In this document: positions 53,515 to 61,236 of the stretch, piece by piece
Position numbering within the stretch: the stretch's first letter is position 1
Layout of the letters: the number at the start of each line of letters is the position of its first letter
Origin: Paenibacillus piscarius
GTDB taxonomy: Bacteria; Bacillota; Bacilli; Paenibacillales; Paenibacillaceae
DNA length: 64,000 nt
Direction: 5' to 3'
Assembly (NCBI RefSeq): GCF_022234545.1
Contig: NZ_JAIEUI010000019.1
Coordinates: 62,001-126,000 of the forward strand
Made by a program: the position numbers and the translations under genes
The notes under the pieces: model-generated
The model's database searches: none
Told to the model about the DNA's origin: nothing
What the model saw: only the letters and a program-made list of their open reading frames with translations

Positions 53515-53585
53515 AATCTTATCGTCTAAAAAGAGAGCCTGCACCCCGGCCTCGACAATCTTTCGTTTGCAGGCAGGTGAACGCA

Positions 53586-54542
53586 TTGGTAGTGTATATT
53601 GATTTGATCTTTGCCGCCAATCTGCTGATCGACGGAGTTCTCTTATGGCTGACAAGCTGGCTGGTCAAGCAAAAGGTGGCCTGGTGGCGCCTGGCGCTGT
53701 CTGCATTGACGGGTGCGCTCTATGTTGTCATGATGTTTGTCCCGGAGCTGTCCTTTATGTACACCTTTCTGATCAAATTCGGATTGTCGGTATTGATGTT
53801 ATGGATAGCTTTTGGCTTTAGAAGTCTGCAAAGCTATCTTCGTGCATTCGGGGCATTCTATATGATTAATTTTGCGGCAGCGGGAGGGATCATAGGCGCT
53901 CATTATTTGCTGCAAAGCTCTGGTGACATCTGGAATGGCATGATCTTTACCTCTTCGGGAGGCCAAGCTCACCGCCTGAAGATCGGTTTCTGGTTCGTCC
54001 TTGCCCTGCTTCCGCTGGTGCTGCTGCTCTTCCGGCGGACTGTTGCTTCCCGCAGGCACAGGGAGCAGCTGGATACTTATATTGGCGAAGTCACGGTGGA
54101 GATTGACAGCGTGACGGTCACCTGCCCCGGACTGCTGGACACCGGCAACCGGCTAAGTGATCCGCTGACGAGGATGCCGGTTATGGTGATGGAGGCCGCA
54201 CTGTGGGAGAACCATTTGCCGGCCTCCTGGAAAGGAAGGCTGACCCAGACGGGGGCGGATGCCCTTGTTCTGGAAACGGACGGGCAGTCTTTTGCCTGGC
54301 AGGACAGAATACGGCTGGTGCCGTACAGGGGGGTGAACCGCGCCGCCTCCTTCATGCTCGCGTTGAAGCCGGATTTGGTAAGGATCCAGCTTGGCGGCGA
54401 TACCTTCTGCCACACCAGAGTGCTCATCGGGCTGGACGGCGGGACACTGGCAGGAGACGGTGCGTACCGGGCAGTCATTCATCCTGATCTGACCCTGAAG
54501 GAGAACGCTGTAGAAGCGCCGGCTGATAAGGTAATGGGGTAA
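53586..54542 (+). CDS. spoIIGA: Sigma-E processing aspartic protease SpoIIGA
   Basis: The 318-residue protein has an N-terminal half with about five transmembrane helices (about 1-150) and a C-terminal aspartic protease domain with Asp185 in LLDTGN and a later LIGLDGG element. It cleaves pro-sigma-E in the mother cell after SpoIIR signalling from the forespore. I chose TTG 53586, which gives the N-terminus VVYIDLIF expected for the family, 6 nt after AGGTG; GTG 53577 is an alternative. It is 23 bp from sigE. Confidence 0.92.
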   Translation: MVVYIDLIFAANLLIDGVLLWLTSWLVKQKVAWWRLALSALTGALYVVMMFVPELSFMYTFLIKFGLSVLMLWIAFGFRSLQSYLRAFGAFYMINFAAAGGIIGAHYLLQSSGDIWNGMIFTSSGGQAHRLKIGFWFVLALLPLVLLLFRRTVASRRHREQLDTYIGEVTVEIDSVTVTCPGLLDTGNRLSDPLTRMPVMVMEAALWENHLPASWKGRLTQTGADALVLETDGQSFAWQDRIRLVPYRGVNRAASFMLALKPDLVRIQLGGDTFCHTRVLIGLDGGTLAGDGAYRAVIHPDLTLKENAVEAPADKVMG

Positions 54543-54565
54543 GTAACCTATTAGGAGGAACAATA

Positions 54566-55285
54566 ATGGTCAAATTCAAGCTTGTGCTGCAACTGCAGTA
54601 TTACCGGATGCTGTTTCTGCTGGGACTCAAGAGCCAGGAAATCTATTATATCGGCGGCAGTGAAGCGCTGCCGCCCCCGCTGACGCGGGAGGAAGAGGAA
54701 TTCCTGCTCCAGCGGCTCTCCAGCGGCGACGCCGCCGTCCGGGCGATGCTGATTGAGCGCAATCTGCGGCTGGTGGTCTATATCGCCCGGAAATTCGAGA
54801 ACACCGGCATTAACATCGAGGACCTGGTGTCGATCGGCGCCATCGGGCTCATTAAGGCCGTTAATACCTTTGATCCGGAGAAAAAAATCAAACTCGCCAC
54901 CTACGCCTCGCGCTGCATCGAGAATGAGATTCTGATGTACCTGCGGCGCAACAGCAAGACCAGGAGTGAGGTTTCCTTTGATGAACCGCTGAATATTGAC
55001 TGGGATGGCAATGAGCTGCTGCTCTCGGATGTGCTGGGCACGGAGAATGATACCATCTACCGCAACATCGAGGAGCAGGTAGACCGCAAGCTGCTGCAGA
55101 AGGCGCTGGAGAAGCTTAGCGAACGGGAACGGCTCATTATGGAGCTGAGGTTCGGCCTGCGCGGCGGGGAAGAAAAAACACAAAAGGATGTAGCCGATCT
55201 GCTCGGCATCTCCCAATCCTATATTTCGCGCCTGGAGAAAAGAATTATCAAGCGGCTGCGTAAGGAGTTCAACAAGATGGTGTGA
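54566..55285 (+). CDS. sigE: RNA polymerase sporulation sigma factor pro-sigma-E
   Basis: The 239-residue sigma-70 family protein begins with an amphipathic pro-sequence (about 1-28), then the conserved YYIGGSEALPPPL. Region 2 (NLRLVVYIARKFENTGINIEDLVSIG) and region 4 (KTQKDVADLLGISQSYISRLEKRI) are intact. It is activated by SpoIIGA and directs early mother-cell transcription. TAGGAGG precedes the ATG. A terminator follows at once. Confidence 0.96.
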   Translation: MVKFKLVLQLQYYRMLFLLGLKSQEIYYIGGSEALPPPLTREEEEFLLQRLSSGDAAVRAMLIERNLRLVVYIARKFENTGINIEDLVSIGAIGLIKAVNTFDPEKKIKLATYASRCIENEILMYLRRNSKTRSEVSFDEPLNIDWDGNELLLSDVLGTENDTIYRNIEEQVDRKLLQKALEKLSERERLIMELRFGLRGGEEKTQKDVADLLGISQSYISRLEKRIIKRLRKEFNKMV

Positions 55286-55346
55286 ATTATTGAAAAAAGA
55301 ATAATATAGCCGTCAGAAGAACAGAACGACAGTAAGAACAATACTT

Positions 55347-55391
55347 AACACCTTCATAATTCCTGCAATAGGAAGGCTGAAGGTGTTTTTT
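55347..55391 (+). terminator. Rho-independent terminator of spoIIGA-sigE
   Basis: AACACCTTC pairs with GAAGGTGTT around an inner TTCCT/AGGAA stem, followed by TTTT. It marks the left edge of the AT-rich insert. Confidence 0.85.
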
Positions 55392-55483
55392 GATAAATGT
55401 ACTTTAATATAATGATTACTAAAATAAGGTAATTAAAAAAGAATATGTTCACCAAAAGTACTCATAAAGTGAAAATAATAATA

Positions 55484-55512
55484 TTGATACAAATAATATA
55501 CAGGGATATAAT
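55484..55512 (+). promoter_or_regulatory. Strong sigma-A-type promoter of the RiPP locus
   Basis: TTGATA (55484-55489) and a perfect TATAAT (55507-55512) are 17 bp apart. Transcription would start near 55519, about 30 nt before the precursor peptide. No obvious operator was found. Confidence 0.75.
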
Positions 55513-55549
55513 GTAAAAGTAGTCATAATAAATAGAGAGGAGAATTAAT

Positions 55550-55720
55550 ATGTCTGAAATTTCTGTAAACTCTGTGACACCAAACTTCAACAGTTGTACA
55601 GTAGCTTGTTTGGTTTGCGTTGGTACCTGTGTGGGTACTGGGCCGCTTGCTCCTGTTGGAAGTCTTGCAGGAGCCATTATAGCTTCTGAGTCACTCGACT
55701 GGGCAAATCACAATGTCTAA
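55550..55720 (+). CDS. Sactipeptide-like RiPP precursor peptide
   Basis: This 56-residue ORF is too short for routine calling but has an excellent AGAGAGGAG site 8 nt before the ATG. A short leader (MSEISVNSVTPNFNS) precedes Cys16, Cys20, Cys23 and Cys27 (C-x3-C-x2-C-x3-C). The rest is Gly/Ala/Ser-rich (GPLAPVGSLAGAIIASES) and ends DWANHNV, with no further Cys. Cysteines in the first half and small hydrophobic residues in the second is the layout of thioether-hairpin sactipeptides; ACLVC also resembles SCLVC of thurincin H. It is followed by two radical SAM enzymes and an exporter. Structure and activity are inferred. Confidence 0.85.
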   Translation: MSEISVNSVTPNFNSCTVACLVCVGTCVGTGPLAPVGSLAGAIIASESLDWANHNV

Positions 55721-55746
55721 CGTATTTAGAAATTAAATTTTTAAAT

Positions 55747-55774
55747 AATCCACTTATACTTTTATAAGTGGATT
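55747..55774 (+). terminator. Attenuator hairpin between precursor and radical SAM gene
   Basis: AATCCACTTATA is perfectly complementary to TATAAGTGGATT around a CTTT loop (12 bp), followed by ATTTC. Only a weak T-run follows, so partial termination or 3'-end protection is likely, giving more precursor mRNA than enzyme mRNA. Confidence 0.7.
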
Positions 55775-55827
55775 ATTTCACAAAGTGAATGGGGAGGTAA
55801 GAACCAGAGAATATCTGGGTATAGCCT

Positions 55828-57213
55828 ATGAGAAGAGGAATGATTTTTTCAACCAGCCGTAATAACTATTTCTATGATGATACAACCGGAAACGTGGAAT
55901 TATATAATGGAAATCTTGATAATGAAACAGAACTTGTAATACAAGGCTCTGAAAGTTACGTACACGAAGAAGTTAGCTTAGAGACTATTGAATACTACTT
56001 ACATAAAGAAGCAGCTAAAATGTTAACCTTGATTGTGAGTGAAGATTGTAACTTTAGATGCGAATACTGCGTGTTTTCCGATAATTATGCTATGACGAGA
56101 GAACACACGAAGAATAGTATGAGTAGTGAAGTGGCTCTAGAGGCAGTAAGTAAATACTTGAACCACTTCAAAAACTACAACGGACGAAATTTATTGAGTA
56201 TTCCGAAGATATGTTTTTTCGGAGGAGAACCCTTGATGAATTTTGGCTTAATTAAAGAGGTTGTGAAGCATGTCCAGAATATTTATGATGGAAATATTAT
56301 CTATATGACCACAACAAATGGTTCTTTATTGTCAAAATCCAAAATAGATTTTATGGTTGAAAATAACTTTTACATATCCGTAAGCCTTAATGGTTACCGT
56401 GAGGAACATGACCGGTTAAGAGTTTATATTGGAAATAGGGGTACATACGATGATATTATTGCGAATCTTCGCTATATAAAAAATAATTATTCAGAATATT
56501 ATCAAAACAACATTTCCTTTATCAATATTTATGATACCGGGACCAACTTGGAATTGCTTAAGGAGTTTTATGCTTCAGATGAGCTTTTTACAAATAAACT
56601 ATCCAAACTATCACCTGTAATTGATATTGGTACGGATTGGTATGAGCAATACAGCAAAGAAGAAAAAGATGAATTTAACATTGGAGTTAGTAAAATAATT
56701 AAGGGATTTCTTTCAGATATTAAAGAAGGATGTCGCTCTGATGAAGTTTCAAGATCAATCTTCAGAAGTAACTTTTTTAATGTTATGAACAGGCCAATTA
56801 ATGTCCCATTGAAAGACACAAAATTTCCTTTCTTGCCTTATACTTCAACCTGTATGCCAGGGATGAAAGTTATCGTTGGAGTTAATGGTCTGATTCACTG
56901 TTGTGAAAAAATTAACGAAAAAATGCCGATAGGAACAGTTGATAGTTGGATTGATTCTCGAAAAATTCGTAAGATTGTTAACGATTACAACGAAAGTTTT
57001 GGCCCACACTGTATTAATTGTCCAATCCAGAGAATGTGTGAAGTTTGTTATCAGCATTTCCTGGATGCAGACGGAAAATTCGATTTAACCAAAAGAGAAG
57101 CAATTTGTAACAGAACGATTGATCAGAAAATGAAGATTCTTACAATTATTTATGAGCAAATGGAAGATGGTCTTGAATTCAATGATCTGTTGTCGGCAAT
57201 CACACAGCGGTAG
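55828..57213 (+). CDS. Radical SAM/SPASM peptide maturase 1 (putative sactisynthase)
   Basis: The 461-residue protein has the radical SAM cluster motif C74-x3-C78-x2-C81 (DCNFRCEYC), the SAM-binding GGEP motif (132-135) and a complete C-terminal SPASM set: Cys342, Cys359, Cys395-x2-Cys398-x5-Cys404-x2-Cys407 and Cys427. Such enzymes form Cys-sulfur to alpha-carbon or related bonds in peptides with auxiliary Fe-S clusters. About 65 residues precede the radical SAM core without a clear recognition domain. The ATG has no normal Shine-Dalgarno; the nearest, GGGGAGG, is 30 nt upstream and an in-frame stop lies just before the ATG. Confidence 0.88.
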   Translation: MRRGMIFSTSRNNYFYDDTTGNVELYNGNLDNETELVIQGSESYVHEEVSLETIEYYLHKEAAKMLTLIVSEDCNFRCEYCVFSDNYAMTREHTKNSMSSEVALEAVSKYLNHFKNYNGRNLLSIPKICFFGGEPLMNFGLIKEVVKHVQNIYDGNIIYMTTTNGSLLSKSKIDFMVENNFYISVSLNGYREEHDRLRVYIGNRGTYDDIIANLRYIKNNYSEYYQNNISFINIYDTGTNLELLKEFYASDELFTNKLSKLSPVIDIGTDWYEQYSKEEKDEFNIGVSKIIKGFLSDIKEGCRSDEVSRSIFRSNFFNVMNRPINVPLKDTKFPFLPYTSTCMPGMKVIVGVNGLIHCCEKINEKMPIGTVDSWIDSRKIRKIVNDYNESFGPHCINCPIQRMCEVCYQHFLDADGKFDLTKREAICNRTIDQKMKILTIIYEQMEDGLEFNDLLSAITQR

Positions 57214-57259
57214 CGTTATTTTGATAAATTTATTAACTTGATATGGATGGGTGAGAAAG

Positions 57260-58465
57260 ATGAAATCTTATTTTAATTTACATTCAGCAACTGAACTGGT
57301 TAGAGGTTCGGAGAGAGCAGTTTTATATGACTTTAGTAAAAATAAAATATATCAAATAGAACCGGTTGAAACGAAAATTCTAATCAGCATATCTCAAGGA
57401 ACTGAACTGCAATCCATTGCAGAGAAATATGGTGAGGACAAAACAAATGTCTTCGTTTCTCAACTAAAAGGAGAAGGTTTAGGAAATTACGACTCCTCAT
57501 TTATTCCTAAAGAGACATATCGGGAAGGTGTTATTGAATCGGGTAGCCTTGAACAGACAGTCCTGTCTAATATTTATTACGAGCTTCCTTGCGGTTGTGA
57601 TTATGCATGTGACCATTGTGAGCAAATGAAGGTGAACTCATGTTTATGTTGTAAACTTAGCGGAACGCAACAAACCGATTGGGGAAAGATAACACAGGCT
57701 ATATTAGATACATTTCAGTTTGTGGAAAGTAATATTTTCCTGCATGGTGGAAATCCTCTGTCAGAATGGGATAAAACGAAAGAATTGGTTTCTTTGTGTA
57801 GCATAATTAAAAGGGAGACTCAACAAGTCTATCTGATCGCTCCCTATGGAGATACTGACCCACTATTTGAAGAAAAGTTATCCTTCCTTTTAAAAGAGGG
57901 CATTGTTCCTATTATTAATATTTGTGTTGAAGAAAACAGTGTTCATAACGTTCTAGATAAAATAATGTTCCTAGAACAAATGACTGAGGTGAATCGAGCC
58001 CAATTGATTGTCAATTTACTGGTGGATTACAACCTGTTAGAGCATGATTTGTTAGCAGCCTTTGCTGACATACGGGGAATTACCATTACAAAATCAATTA
58101 TACTGAATAATGAAGAATCTAAGTTCGATAACAGAAAGCACTATCATCAAAATAGTGTAAACTTCAAGAACTATAAAAATGCTGATTTATTCCATCCTTG
58201 TTTAAAGGGAACGGTAGCTATTACATCGCAGATGGAAATTTTACCTTGCCCAAGCATGAAAAACGACGTACTTGCCTCTTATTCCAAGCGAAATTTTAAA
58301 AATTTGTTTCAGGATTATTTGCTTCTTGATTCATACTGGAAAATGCCATTGAAAAAGTTGAAGCAATGTGGAAAATGTGAATACAATAGGTTTTGTTTGG
58401 ATTGTAGAGCGGTTGAAGCTAAAGGAACAGATGAAAAAACCAAGTACCATTGCTCCTATAACTAA
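57260..58465 (+). CDS. Radical SAM/SPASM peptide maturase 2 with RRE-like N-terminus
   Basis: The protein has 401 residues. Residues about 15-78 (RAVLYDFSKNKIYQIEPVET ... SIAEKYGEDKTNVFVSQLK) resemble the PqqD-like RiPP recognition element that binds leader peptides. The radical SAM motif is C113-x3-C117-x2-C120 (CDYACDHC), with extra Cys111, Cys128, Cys130 and Cys131. HGGNP (162-166) replaces the usual GGEP, a changed acidic residue. The SPASM set is Cys314, Cys330, Cys370-x2-Cys373-x5-Cys379-x2-Cys382 and Cys398. The ATG at 57260 follows GGGTGAG. Two synthases in one locus recall thuricin CD (TrnC/TrnD). Confidence 0.85.
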   Translation: MKSYFNLHSATELVRGSERAVLYDFSKNKIYQIEPVETKILISISQGTELQSIAEKYGEDKTNVFVSQLKGEGLGNYDSSFIPKETYREGVIESGSLEQTVLSNIYYELPCGCDYACDHCEQMKVNSCLCCKLSGTQQTDWGKITQAILDTFQFVESNIFLHGGNPLSEWDKTKELVSLCSIIKRETQQVYLIAPYGDTDPLFEEKLSFLLKEGIVPIINICVEENSVHNVLDKIMFLEQMTEVNRAQLIVNLLVDYNLLEHDLLAAFADIRGITITKSIILNNEESKFDNRKHYHQNSVNFKNYKNADLFHPCLKGTVAITSQMEILPCPSMKNDVLASYSKRNFKNLFQDYLLLDSYWKMPLKKLKQCGKCEYNRFCLDCRAVEAKGTDEKTKYHCSYN

Positions 58466-58494
58466 ACTATATCTGAGTGTATTCGGAGAAAATT

Positions 58495-60165
58495 ATGAAA
58501 ACAAAGAAAAAGTTGAGGGAATATTATTTTTTAGGAGCAATTATAAAACAACGCATAATCCTTCTAATTGTCGGCTTGCTGTTCCTTCTTTGTGTTTCCT
58601 TGTTTAACATGCCCATTCCTGAATTAATGGGTAGAATTGTTAATCTGTTTACTGGAGAAGAACCTGCCTACCATAAACTATTGATGCTTTCCCTCCTGAT
58701 CTTAGGTTTACATTTTTTGAAAACTATAAGTTCTTGGGCTGGGAAATATCTGTTATCAAAATATAGCGTAGAATTATCAAGCAATCTTAGAGTGTACATG
58801 ATCAACCGGATCATCGGTTTTCCAATGTCTGTGCTGAATAAATATGAAAAGGGATATGTATTTTCCAGAGTAAGTGAAAGTTCCAATGTATCTAATTTGT
58901 TTTCCCCATCGATGATAAGTATAGTAATTGGCTCTGTTGACTTTATTTTTTCCATGTATATGCTGTTTAACATTGAATATAGATTAACTTTTATTGTCCT
59001 GCTTTTTATTCCGCTATTTTATGTAACCAGTGCGTATTTCTCAAGAAGAATTAAAAAAATAATAAATGACACTAACGAAAAATCGGGACAAGTTTCATCG
59101 GAAATGTTTGACACACTAAATGCCCTTGAAGAGATAAAATTATTAAACAAAAAACATATACAATTAAGAAAAATACGGACTGCTTCAGATCAATTAGTAA
59201 AGTCTATGGTCTCAATGAATAATAATCTTAATTTATACTCAGAAAACATAGTATTCTTTTCATCGGTTATAGGCACCATAATTTTGTATTTATCTGGCCT
59301 GCTCATATTTGATACGAAACTAACTGTCGGAGGATATGTTTCCTTTTCAGGATACCTTTCTCGGTTATTAGGATACATGCAGATGTATTCGTCAATCGGC
59401 TTAACGGTGCAACCTATTTTGGTATCACTCCAGAGGATCAAAGATTTTCTAAATACAAAAGATGAAGAAGAAGGTAGGACTGAAACGATCACCTCTCCTA
59501 TAGAAAGAATTTCATTCCACAATGTTTTTTTTCATTACGATCAAAACTGTGAAGTTCTGGACAATATCAGTTTTGATATCATGAGAAATGAAAGGGTTTT
59601 ATTCAACGGAGCAAATGGGGCTGGAAAATCTACGATTATAAAAATGTTAATGGGTCTTTATAATCCGACTGAGGGGTTAATTACAATAAATAGTAAAGAT
59701 CTGTCAAGTATTAACCTTAAAGATTTAAGAAATAAAATTGCTTTTGTTTCCCAGCATGTATATCTTTTTAAAGATACGGTATTAAGAAACATCCTTGAAG
59801 AGGAGAATGATCAGAAGGAACAAGAATTGTATAATTTTATTGAGTTATATGATTTTCCAAGAAGCGTAAATGAATTATTGAATGTGGAGGTTGAGAATGG
59901 CGGGGCAAATTTATCGGGCGGTCAAAAGCAACTTATCGGATGTTTACGCGCAATTCTTACTGGGAAAGAGGTAATTATACTCGATGAACCGACTTCCAAT
60001 ATGGATCTGGAAACGAAAAGATGTATTATGAATATTATTGAAAATTACACTGCTGTTAACATTTTTATTGTGATTTCACACGATAAGGATTTCGATTTTA
60101 TATCTAAAAAAATCGTTGTTAAGACAAAAGAAAAAGAGGAGAAAGAGCTTGCGGCTAGTGTTTGA
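58495..60165 (+). CDS. ABC exporter (fused membrane and ATPase domains) of the RiPP locus
   Basis: The 556-residue half-transporter has a six-helix membrane domain (about 15-295) and a nucleotide-binding domain with Walker A NGANGAGKST, Q-loop FVSQHVYLF, signature LSGGQKQLIG, Walker B VIILDEPTSNMD and the H-loop His. It lacks the N-terminal C39 peptidase domain of bacteriocin exporters that cleave double-glycine leaders, and the precursor has no GG site. It probably exports the modified peptide and may confer self-protection. The ATG at 58495 follows CGGAG. No clear terminator follows before sigG. Confidence 0.9.
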   Translation: MKTKKKLREYYFLGAIIKQRIILLIVGLLFLLCVSLFNMPIPELMGRIVNLFTGEEPAYHKLLMLSLLILGLHFLKTISSWAGKYLLSKYSVELSSNLRVYMINRIIGFPMSVLNKYEKGYVFSRVSESSNVSNLFSPSMISIVIGSVDFIFSMYMLFNIEYRLTFIVLLFIPLFYVTSAYFSRRIKKIINDTNEKSGQVSSEMFDTLNALEEIKLLNKKHIQLRKIRTASDQLVKSMVSMNNNLNLYSENIVFFSSVIGTIILYLSGLLIFDTKLTVGGYVSFSGYLSRLLGYMQMYSSIGLTVQPILVSLQRIKDFLNTKDEEEGRTETITSPIERISFHNVFFHYDQNCEVLDNISFDIMRNERVLFNGANGAGKSTIIKMLMGLYNPTEGLITINSKDLSSINLKDLRNKIAFVSQHVYLFKDTVLRNILEEENDQKEQELYNFIELYDFPRSVNELLNVEVENGGANLSGGQKQLIGCLRAILTGKEVIILDEPTSNMDLETKRCIMNIIENYTAVNIFIVISHDKDFDFISKKIVVKTKEKEEKELAASV

Positions 60166-60289
60166 TAACCGGTGTTTTATAAATATAAAAGTTAATAAAA
60201 ATCAAAATTGGGTTTTGTTGGTCAAGGAATAAAATGGCCTGCCGGGGAGATAATGTACAGTAATGTTTCTCCTTGGGAGGTTAATCATC

Positions 60290-61072
60290 ATGACCCGAAA
60301 TAAAGTCGAGATTTGCGGTGTGGACACCGCCAAGCTGCCGGTTCTCACGAACGTGGAGATGCGGGCATTGTTCACTTCGCTGCAGCAGCAGGGCGAGCGA
60401 TCCGCCAGAGAGAAATTGGTTAACGGCAACCTTAGGCTGGTGCTGAGCGTCATTCAAAGGTTCAACAATCGTGGAGAGTTCGTGGATGATCTGTTTCAGG
60501 TAGGCTGCATCGGACTCATGAAAGCCATCGATAATTTTGACTTATCGCAGAACGTCAAGTTCTCTACCTATGCGGTCCCGATGATCATCGGGGAGATCCG
60601 CCGTTACCTGCGGGACAACAACCCGATCCGGGTATCGCGGTCTCTCCGGGACATTGCCTATAAGGCGCTGCAGGTCCGTGACAGCCTGACGAACCAGAAT
60701 TCGCGCGAACCGACGATCTTTGAGATTTCCGAGGCGCTTGGCGTTCCGAAAGAGGATGTGGTCTTCGCCCTGGATGCGATCCAGGACCCGGTATCCCTGT
60801 TCGAGCCGATCTATCATGATGGCGGGGACCCGATCTATGTGATGGATCAGATCAGCGACGACAAGAACAAGGATGTCTCCTGGATTGAAGAGATTGCCCT
60901 CCGGGAAGCGATGCAGCGGCTCGGGCAGCGCGAGAAGCGGATTCTATCGATGCGGTTCTTCGAAGGCAAGACGCAGATGGAGGTCGCTGACGAGATTGGG
61001 ATTTCCCAGGCCCAGGTCTCACGGCTTGAGAAGTCGGCGATCCAGCAGATGCAGAAGCATGTGAAGTCCTAA
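60290..61072 (+). CDS. sigG: Forespore sporulation sigma factor sigma-G
   Basis: The 260-residue protein begins MTRNKVEICGVDTAKLPVL, the sigma-G N-terminus (with the VEICGVDT segment used for anti-sigma recognition). Region 2 (NLRLVLSVIQRFNNRGEFVDDLFQVG), region 3 and region 4 (KTQMEVADEIGISQAQVSRLE) follow. It directs late forespore transcription. ATG 60290 follows GGGAGG. Its own promoter must lie in the 124 bp after the RiPP exporter; GGAATA at 60226 and GGGGAGATAAT at 60244 are sigma-F/G-like but spaced badly, so I do not call it. Confidence 0.96.
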   Translation: MTRNKVEICGVDTAKLPVLTNVEMRALFTSLQQQGERSAREKLVNGNLRLVLSVIQRFNNRGEFVDDLFQVGCIGLMKAIDNFDLSQNVKFSTYAVPMIIGEIRRYLRDNNPIRVSRSLRDIAYKALQVRDSLTNQNSREPTIFEISEALGVPKEDVVFALDAIQDPVSLFEPIYHDGGDPIYVMDQISDDKNKDVSWIEEIALREAMQRLGQREKRILSMRFFEGKTQMEVADEIGISQAQVSRLEKSAIQQMQKHVKS

Positions 61073-61091
61073 CCCACACAGCAGATGAACG

Positions 61092-61137
61092 GGATATTCC
61101 GGAGGGCGGCAGCAGCGGCAGTCCGGGATATCCTTTT
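61092..61137 (+). terminator. Rho-independent terminator after sigG
   Basis: GGATATTCCGGA pairs with TCCGGGATATCC, followed by TTTT. Confidence 0.78.
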
Positions 61138-61236
61138 GTATGTAAGGAAGTGCACGGGCACTTGTGAATAGAGTCATGCGGCCAAGCCTTGGGGACATAT
61201 ACTGAGCTATAGGTCTGAATGTACAGGGGTGGCAGG

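Larger units (their letters stand above)
55392..60240 (+). mobile_element. AT-rich genomic insert carrying a RiPP (sactipeptide-like) locus
   Basis: The four genes between the sigE terminator and the sigG leader have a base composition unlike their surroundings: line 58981-59040 has 19 G+C of 60, against 38 of 60 in line 60901-60960. Codons are correspondingly A/T-ending. sigE and sigG are neighbours in B. subtilis, so the block is an insertion relative to that order. No transposase, integrase, flanking direct repeat or tRNA was seen, so the mechanism is unknown. The boundaries are approximate. Confidence 0.7.

Noticed and set aside
60226..60254. Sigma-F/G promoter for sigG (GGAATA and GGGGAGATAAT)
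   Set aside because: The spacer is only 12 bp and both elements are imperfect.
60166..60289. Second small peptide gene after the exporter (as in two-component thuricin CD)
   Set aside because: The only ATG-initiated frame (60234) encodes 9 residues and has no cysteine array.
55286..60290. Flanking direct repeats or an integrase marking the insert as a defined mobile element
   Set aside because: None was seen by eye at either border, so only a compositional island is claimed.
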